Source: Candidatus Cloacimonas sp.
GTDB lineage: Bacteria > Cloacimonadota > Cloacimonadia > Cloacimonadales > Cloacimonadaceae
NCBI GenBank assembly: GCA_039680785.1
Contig: JBDKSF010000096.1
Span: 1 to 64,000 of the forward strand
DNA length: 64,000 bases
Reading direction: 5' to 3'
The first letter of the stretch is position 1. Each line of letters opens with the position of its first letter. A program made the translations under genes and the position numbers. This document shows, piece by piece, positions 59,576 to 64,000 of this stretch. A model generated the notes under the pieces. The model did not search any database and was not told where the DNA came from. It worked only from the letters and a program-made list of their open reading frames with translations.

Positions 59576-60081
59576 AACTGCCGATATGGGCAAGAAGATG
59601 CAGGGCAACAACCAAATGACATCTTTATATATCTGTATGATAAATAATAGATTACAATCTTTTTATGGAGGGAAAAGGCCAAAATAGCGCCATTGTGGAA
59701 TTATTTCTACAAAATGTGAGTAGCAAATTGCTCATTTTTATTTGACAGGAAAAGAACAATACTAAAAGGATAAAAAGGTAAGTAAAATTTGGGAGTTAGG
59801 AAAGACAGATCAGGTAGAATGAATATTGCTAATTCTATCAAGGTAGAGAGTTTAGATATAGTTTTAGTTCTATCCGTTTAATTTGGCAGAGATGGTATAT
59901 TTTTGTTTTAATTACTTTAGATATAGGATGTTAATGCAGATGAAATTAAATGAGGTTACCAAAAGGCAATGAGTTTTACAAATGAAGAAAGTAAGTATGT
60001 TTTTAAGGTTCATCAGCTTAGGAAATGAAGGCAAATTAGTTCTTTTAAGATATGCCAGTATTAGGGGATAAATTGTATTTT

Positions 60082-61110
60082 ATGAAGTGTAAGCGGTTTT
60101 ATTATTTGATAGTTGGCTTGCTTATAGTCAGTATATATTTTTCTGGGTGCAAAAGCGAAGAACGAATACAAAAAAATATAACCTCTGAAGATACGGAGGC
60201 AAAAAATAAATCAGCTCCTTCATTTACTATTCGTTATCGTCCTGTCTGGACAGCCCAAACACAATTTGCCGGTATATATATGGCGCGCAAAATGGGTTTT
60301 TATCAAGATAAAGGTCTGAATGTAATAATTCAACCCGGTGGTCCTAATTATTCTGTATATGATTTATTGCAAAAGGGAGAGAGTGATATTGTCCAAATGT
60401 CATTATTGACTGCCGTAAAAAGAGATGCAGAAAACGGCAATTTGGTCAATCTGGCACAACTAATGCAGAAAACATCTTTGATGTTGGTAGGAAAGAAATC
60501 CCGGGGGATAAATTCCTTAGCTGATTTTAATGGAAAAAGGATAGGACTGTGGAAAACGGATGAACGGTTGCTGGCGTCCCTTTTTTTGCTAAATCACAAT
60601 CTGAAAATGGATATAGTAGATTTGGATACCTCGATAAATCTCTTTTTAAAAGACGGCTTAGATGTTATAAATGTCATGCGGTATAATGAATATCACTTAA
60701 TGCTACAAGCAGGAATTAACCCTCAAGATTTGTTTACCGTTTCTCTGGATGAAACGCAATTTAACCTTGCAGACAATGGATTATATACTACTCGCGCATT
60801 TTATGAAAAACATCCACAAGAATGTCGTAATTTTGCTGTAGCAACGATTAACGGCTGGTTATATGCTTTTAGTCACCAAGAAGAGACCATAAACACAGTT
60901 TTAGAAATAATGAATGAAAATCATTTACCTGCCAATAAGCCCCATCAGCTATGGATGTTAAAAGAATTGAGCAATGATTTTCTTGCGCCCAAAGACAAAA
61001 TTGGCGTTCTGCAAGAAAGTGATTTTGAAAAAGCCAAAAAAATACTGATCGAGCAAAATATGCCGACCACAAATCAGACCTACAAGAGTTTTTACCCTAA
61101 TGGAAAATAA
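60082..61110 (+). CDS. THI5/NMT1-like periplasmic binding lipoprotein
   Basis: 342 residues from ATG 60082, chosen for the lipoprotein signal (MKCKRFYYLIVGLLIVSIYF then SGC, Cys23); an ATG at 60052 would add ten residues in front. The mature part has YRPVWTAQTQFAGIYMARKM (~57-76), GFYQDKGLNV and the FNGKRIGLW block (~158-166), typical of SsuA/THI5-like solute-binding proteins. No ABC permease is adjacent; instead the gene overlaps the next gene (Cache-HAMP-SpoIIE phosphatase) by 11 nt. This suggests that it feeds a ligand signal to that receptor rather than a transporter. There is no obvious ribosome site close to the ATG. Confidence 0.8.
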   Translation: MKCKRFYYLIVGLLIVSIYFSGCKSEERIQKNITSEDTEAKNKSAPSFTIRYRPVWTAQTQFAGIYMARKMGFYQDKGLNVIIQPGGPNYSVYDLLQKGESDIVQMSLLTAVKRDAENGNLVNLAQLMQKTSLMLVGKKSRGINSLADFNGKRIGLWKTDERLLASLFLLNHNLKMDIVDLDTSINLFLKDGLDVINVMRYNEYHLMLQAGINPQDLFTVSLDETQFNLADNGLYTTRAFYEKHPQECRNFAVATINGWLYAFSHQEETINTVLEIMNENHLPANKPHQLWMLKELSNDFLAPKDKIGVLQESDFEKAKKILIEQNMPTTNQTYKSFYPNGK

Positions 61111-63010
61111 ACGCGAACAACCCGGTCTTGCTTATCAGATAATCGTTTTTATCTTTTTCTTCCTGATTATCATATTTTCCGTATATATTGGCATAACCAG
61201 GTTTCTTTTTTCAGAAATTATGATGGAAAATTCGCGAGAATCAATTAGCCATCTGGCACATGAAACAGTTTCTGAAATAGAAAGTCGCTTTACAAAAGTT
61301 GTAGATATCTCTCACATAATCATATCCTTATATCATGCTGATTACTTTGACAGGAAAAAATTGGATACTTTTCTGTATGATTTGATTTATGAATTCAATA
61401 CTTTGGAATCAGTTACAATTGCTTATGCTCCTGAATATTATTTAAATGGCAATTCTCGAACTATATATCAAAATCGAAATCAACCGGGATTTAAAGAGTT
61501 GAAATTGGAAGATTATCAATATTTGGATTGGTTTCAAATTCCTTATGAACTGAAAAGCAAATATTGGACTGAGCCCTGGTATGATGCTAATTCTACAAAG
61601 CAAATTGTTATATCTTATTGCGTTCCTCTTTTTGCACAAGGAAAATGTGTTGGTATAATGCGGATGGATACAAAACTTTCAGATTTGCAAAGAATCGTCT
61701 CTCCTCTAAAATTAGAAAGAAGTGGTTATGCCTTTCTTATTTCCAGCGTCGGCACAATTATCACTCATCCTGCTGATTCATTGACATTTAATGAAAGTAT
61801 TTTCAGTTTGGCGGAAGCAGCCAATGATAGCCAATTAAGACAAATCGGTGAAAATATGATAAAAGGTGAGACGGATTTCGTTCATTTACAGGGTGATAAT
61901 ATTTTGGGCGATTCCTGGCTTTATTATACGCCCTTATTAACAAATAATTGGTCTTTGGGCATAGTGATAGCACACAAAGATGTGGTTAAAGACCTTAATC
62001 TATTGCTGATTATCCAAACGCTATTTTCGTTAGTTATTTTTATTACAATTTCCTTAGTCGTTTACTACCGAACTTTTAATGTTTCCAAACCAATTCGTTA
62101 CTTTGCCGATATTGCTTCCAAAATTGGACAGGGAGATTTTGATGCTCAGCTTCCTCTTAGCGGAAATAGCTATGAAATAGATCACTTGATTCAGTCCTTT
62201 TCCGCGATGCAAGAATCCCTGAAAGTATATATCAAAAATCTGGAGATTACCATTGAGGAAAAAAATCGTATTTTAGCGGAAGTTCAGATAGCTTCTAAAA
62301 TTCAGCAAAAATTGATTCCTGAAAATACAGAGCATCCTTATGACATTAAAGCAATTAGCTGTTATGGAATTTTGGAACCTGCCGGTGTTATTGGAGGTGA
62401 TTTATATGATTTCTTTCCGGTGGATGAATCCCAATTCTTGTTTGTAATCGCTGATGTGGCTGGTAAAGGTATTGTAGCTGCAATGACAATGACTATGGTA
62501 TCCACTTATCTGAGGACAATATCCACTTATCATTACACTGCCAGTGAAATATTACAAAATTTGAATAACTTTTTATGCAAACAATCGTCTGTTTCCAATT
62601 TTGTAACGGCACTTTTGGGAATTATTGATTTGGAAAAAGGAGAACTGGAATTTTCTAATGCGGGACATACTCCTTTGATTATCAAAAAGAAGGGTAATCG
62701 CTATAAAATATATTCTGAAACACATTCTACCCCCTTGGGCGTGTTTGAAAATATGCAAATTGGCTCTTCCAATTTGATGTTAGATAAAGGTGATGAACTG
62801 ATTCTGTTTACGGATGGCATTACGGAAACTATGGATGAAGCAGAGGACTTCTTGGGTATTAAAGGCGTAGTAAAAATAATCAGAGAACTATCAACCGACA
62901 GTCCTGAACAAACTGCTACGCAAATTATCCAAAAAGTTCATAACTTCGCTAAAAATGCTGCCGTCAGAGATGATATAACCATTCTGGTAATTGATTATTG
63001 GCGTGCTTGA
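61100..63010 (+). CDS. Membrane receptor phosphatase: Cache, HAMP and SpoIIE (RsbU-type) domains
   Basis: 636 residues. TM1 is at ~14-36 and TM2 at ~300-322; between them is a periplasmic dCache-like sensor (~40-295, with YWTEPWYDANSTKQIVISY). HAMP follows (~323-378), then a coiled coil (~378-408), then a PP2C-type SpoIIE domain (~410-636) with metal-site residues GVIGGDLYDFF (~430), ADVAGKG (451-457), NAGHTPL (~520-526) and FTDGITE (~570-576). Such proteins dephosphorylate anti-anti-sigma factors to switch sigma-factor partners on. The start overlaps the binding-lipoprotein gene by 11 nt, so the ligand-binding protein and receptor are translationally coupled. No RsbW or RsbV gene is near. 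Confidence 0.9.
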   Translation: MENKREQPGLAYQIIVFIFFFLIIIFSVYIGITRFLFSEIMMENSRESISHLAHETVSEIESRFTKVVDISHIIISLYHADYFDRKKLDTFLYDLIYEFNTLESVTIAYAPEYYLNGNSRTIYQNRNQPGFKELKLEDYQYLDWFQIPYELKSKYWTEPWYDANSTKQIVISYCVPLFAQGKCVGIMRMDTKLSDLQRIVSPLKLERSGYAFLISSVGTIITHPADSLTFNESIFSLAEAANDSQLRQIGENMIKGETDFVHLQGDNILGDSWLYYTPLLTNNWSLGIVIAHKDVVKDLNLLLIIQTLFSLVIFITISLVVYYRTFNVSKPIRYFADIASKIGQGDFDAQLPLSGNSYEIDHLIQSFSAMQESLKVYIKNLEITIEEKNRILAEVQIASKIQQKLIPENTEHPYDIKAISCYGILEPAGVIGGDLYDFFPVDESQFLFVIADVAGKGIVAAMTMTMVSTYLRTISTYHYTASEILQNLNNFLCKQSSVSNFVTALLGIIDLEKGELEFSNAGHTPLIIKKKGNRYKIYSETHSTPLGVFENMQIGSSNLMLDKGDELILFTDGITETMDEAEDFLGIKGVVKIIRELSTDSPEQTATQIIQKVHNFAKNAAVRDDITILVIDYWRA

Positions 63011-63038
63011 AAAATGTTATCGATTTTGTATTATTTAG

Positions 63039-64000
63039 TTATTCTGCCCCTGCTTCTAAAATCATTTTTACTGCCAAAGCGACTGGTATATTTCCATTGG
63101 CGACTTCATCTTTCAGCTGAGTAACTAAACTTTTTACTTTTTCTTTACGATAGAAATTATGCAGAACTGATTCATCTATTAGATTGTGAAACCATTCAAT
63201 ATTTTGTTCTCTTCTGCGTTTAGCAAAATATCCATTTTTTTGAGTAAGTTCTTGGAAAGCAGAGATATTTTCCCAGATACTCGCTAAACCGGTTTTATTT
63301 ATGGCAGAACAAGCAAGAACTTTAGTTTGCCAATCTTGGGTGGCGTTTCGGATATAATGTAATACATTCTGAAGTTCCTGTTTGGCAAGTTCCGTTCTTG
63401 GTATATTATCTCCATCTGCTTTGTTAAATACAATAAGATCTGCAAGTTCTATAATTCCTCTCTTAATGCCCTGAAGTTCATCTCCCGCTCCTGCAATTTG
63501 CATAAGTAGGAAAAAATCTACCATTGAACGAACCGTGATTTCCGATTGTCCAACTCCTACGGTCTCGATTAAAATTATGTCATAACCAGCTGCTTCACAA
63601 AGAATTATCGTTTCTCTTGTCTTTCTTGCCACCCCTCCCAAAATGCCTGCACTGGGAGAAGGACGAATAAAACTGCTAATATTTTGAGATAATATTTCCA
63701 TTCTGGTTTTATCACCTAAAATACTTCCTTTGCTGAGAGTGGAGCTGGGATCAATAGCTAAAACGGCAACTTTGTGACCTTTCTCAATTAAATATAAGCC
63801 AAAATTTTCTATAAAGGTGCTCTTTCCTACGCCCGGAATTCCTGTTATGCCAATCCGAATGGACTTTCCAGAAAAAGGCAGAAGTTCTTTGATTAACTCC
63901 TGCCCCATTTCAAAATGTTTTTCGGCATTACTCTCGATTAAAGTAATTGCTTTGGCAAGTAATGTTCTATCGGATTTTAAAACTCCGTTAACCAGCGCAT
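63039..64000 (-). CDS. meaB: MeaB/ArgK-type P-loop GTPase of B12-dependent mutases, 5' end outside window
   Basis: The open frame runs past the window end; an ATG at 63908 exists but sequence before it (ALVNGVLKSDR...LLAKAITLIES) matches the conserved N-terminal helix of MeaB, so the true start lies beyond 64000. The P-loop is GITGIPGVGKSTF; VLAIDPSSTLSKGSILGDKT and ETVGVGQSEI follow, then the base motif FNKAD. MeaB guards adenosylcobalamin mutases such as methylmalonyl-CoA mutase against inactivation and helps load cofactor. The mutase is not visible but may lie just outside. At least 320 residues are present, close to the full family length. Cytoplasmic. Confidence 0.93.
   Translation of the reverse strand, partial: ALVNGVLKSDRTLLAKAITLIESNAEKHFEMGQELIKELLPFSGKSIRIGITGIPGVGKSTFIENFGLYLIEKGHKVAVLAIDPSSTLSKGSILGDKTRMEILSQNISSFIRPSPSAGILGGVARKTRETIILCEAAGYDIILIETVGVGQSEITVRSMVDFFLLMQIAGAGDELQGIKRGIIELADLIVFNKADGDNIPRTELAKQELQNVLHYIRNATQDWQTKVLACSAINKTGLASIWENISAFQELTQKNGYFAKRRREQNIEWFHNLIDESVLHNFYRKEKVKSLVTQLKDEVANGNIPVALAVKMILEAGAE

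Larger units (their letters stand above)
59297..60081. other. Long intergenic region with family-1 repeat copy C
   Basis: 785 bp between pyrG and the binding-lipoprotein gene, the longest gene-free stretch of the window. It holds the pyrG terminator, the inverted repeat copy C and then about 500 bp of AT-rich sequence without a supported frame. A small hairpin followed by Ts (about 59717-59745) is a weak terminator-like feature. No RNA gene was recognised. Confidence 0.55.

Noticed and set aside
59665-59745. 26-codon frame starting ATGGAGGGAAAAGG
   Set aside because: Too short, no ribosome site of its own and no conserved features; likely chance.

Overview
The window looks like a piece of a strictly anaerobic, AT-rich, Gram-negative bacterium of the FCB group, most probably Candidatus Cloacimonas acidaminovorans or a close relative (Cloacimonadota). 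This is inferred from gene content, not from a database search. The pointers are: a 3-keto-5-aminohexanoate cleavage enzyme (Kce), thiolase and a class III aminotransferase of amino-acid fermentation; B12-linked enzymes (class II ribonucleotide reductase, MeaB GTPase); the [FeFe]-hydrogenase maturase HydG with its small regulator; very large gingipain-type (C25) secreted proteins, one with a type IX secretion C-terminal tail; and the LPS enzyme WaaA.

Layout. 1-6.4 kb (minus): start of a glycogen debranching enzyme, a secreted C39-type protease, alanine racemase with an unexplained C-terminal domain, a PIN-PhoH ATPase and tRNA-Leu. 6.7-9.1 kb (plus): a COG2403 P-loop protein and carbamate kinase. 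9.3-21.7 kb (plus): two tandem paralogous 2001-residue C25-family surface proteins. 22-30.65 kb (minus): hydG, hydrogenase regulator, PHP phosphoesterase, BcrAD-type ATPase, M16 protease, folE2, apbE and a zinc-ribbon membrane protein, tightly packed. 30.8-33.9 kb (minus): kce-nrdJ. 34.3-38.7 kb (minus): murI, rnr, a small membrane protein and yicC. 38.9-48.1 kb (minus): miaB, a glycosyltransferase-Ppx/GppA fusion, a NusG-domain-II protein, an AmrS-type radical SAM enzyme, waaA, tRNA-Asp, guaA, an MBL hydrolase and a PP-loop thiolase-type enzyme. 48.6-54.6 kb (plus): a third C25 protein with an intact dyad and sorting tail, a decayed Sir2 gene, a sugar-binding lipoprotein and a GPP34 protein. 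54.8-59.3 kb (plus): tRNA-Gly, thiolase, aminotransferase, pyrG. 60-63 kb (plus): a THI5/NMT1-like binding lipoprotein overlapping a Cache-HAMP-SpoIIE phosphatase. 63-64 kb (minus): meaB, cut by the window end.

How they fit together. Kce, the aminotransferase and thiolase fit the end of lysine fermentation to acetyl-CoA; carbamate kinase fits ATP recovery from carbamoyl phosphate; HydG fits H2 disposal. Alr, MurI and WaaA serve the envelope. Most minus-strand genes sit in runs with 1-15 nt gaps or 4-nt overlaps, so they are probably long operons.

Non-coding structure. Two dispersed intergenic repeat families are visible by eye: three copies of a roughly 110-bp element built on an 11-bp period (21.75, 48.35 and 59.46 kb), and two copies of a palindromic 80-100-bp element (1.49 and 34.05 kb). 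No CRISPR array, insertion sequence, prophage or rRNA was seen. The most unusual items are the glycosyltransferase-Ppx/GppA fusion, the extended alanine racemase, the binding-protein/phosphatase pair and the tandem C25 proteins that lack the expected catalytic histidine.
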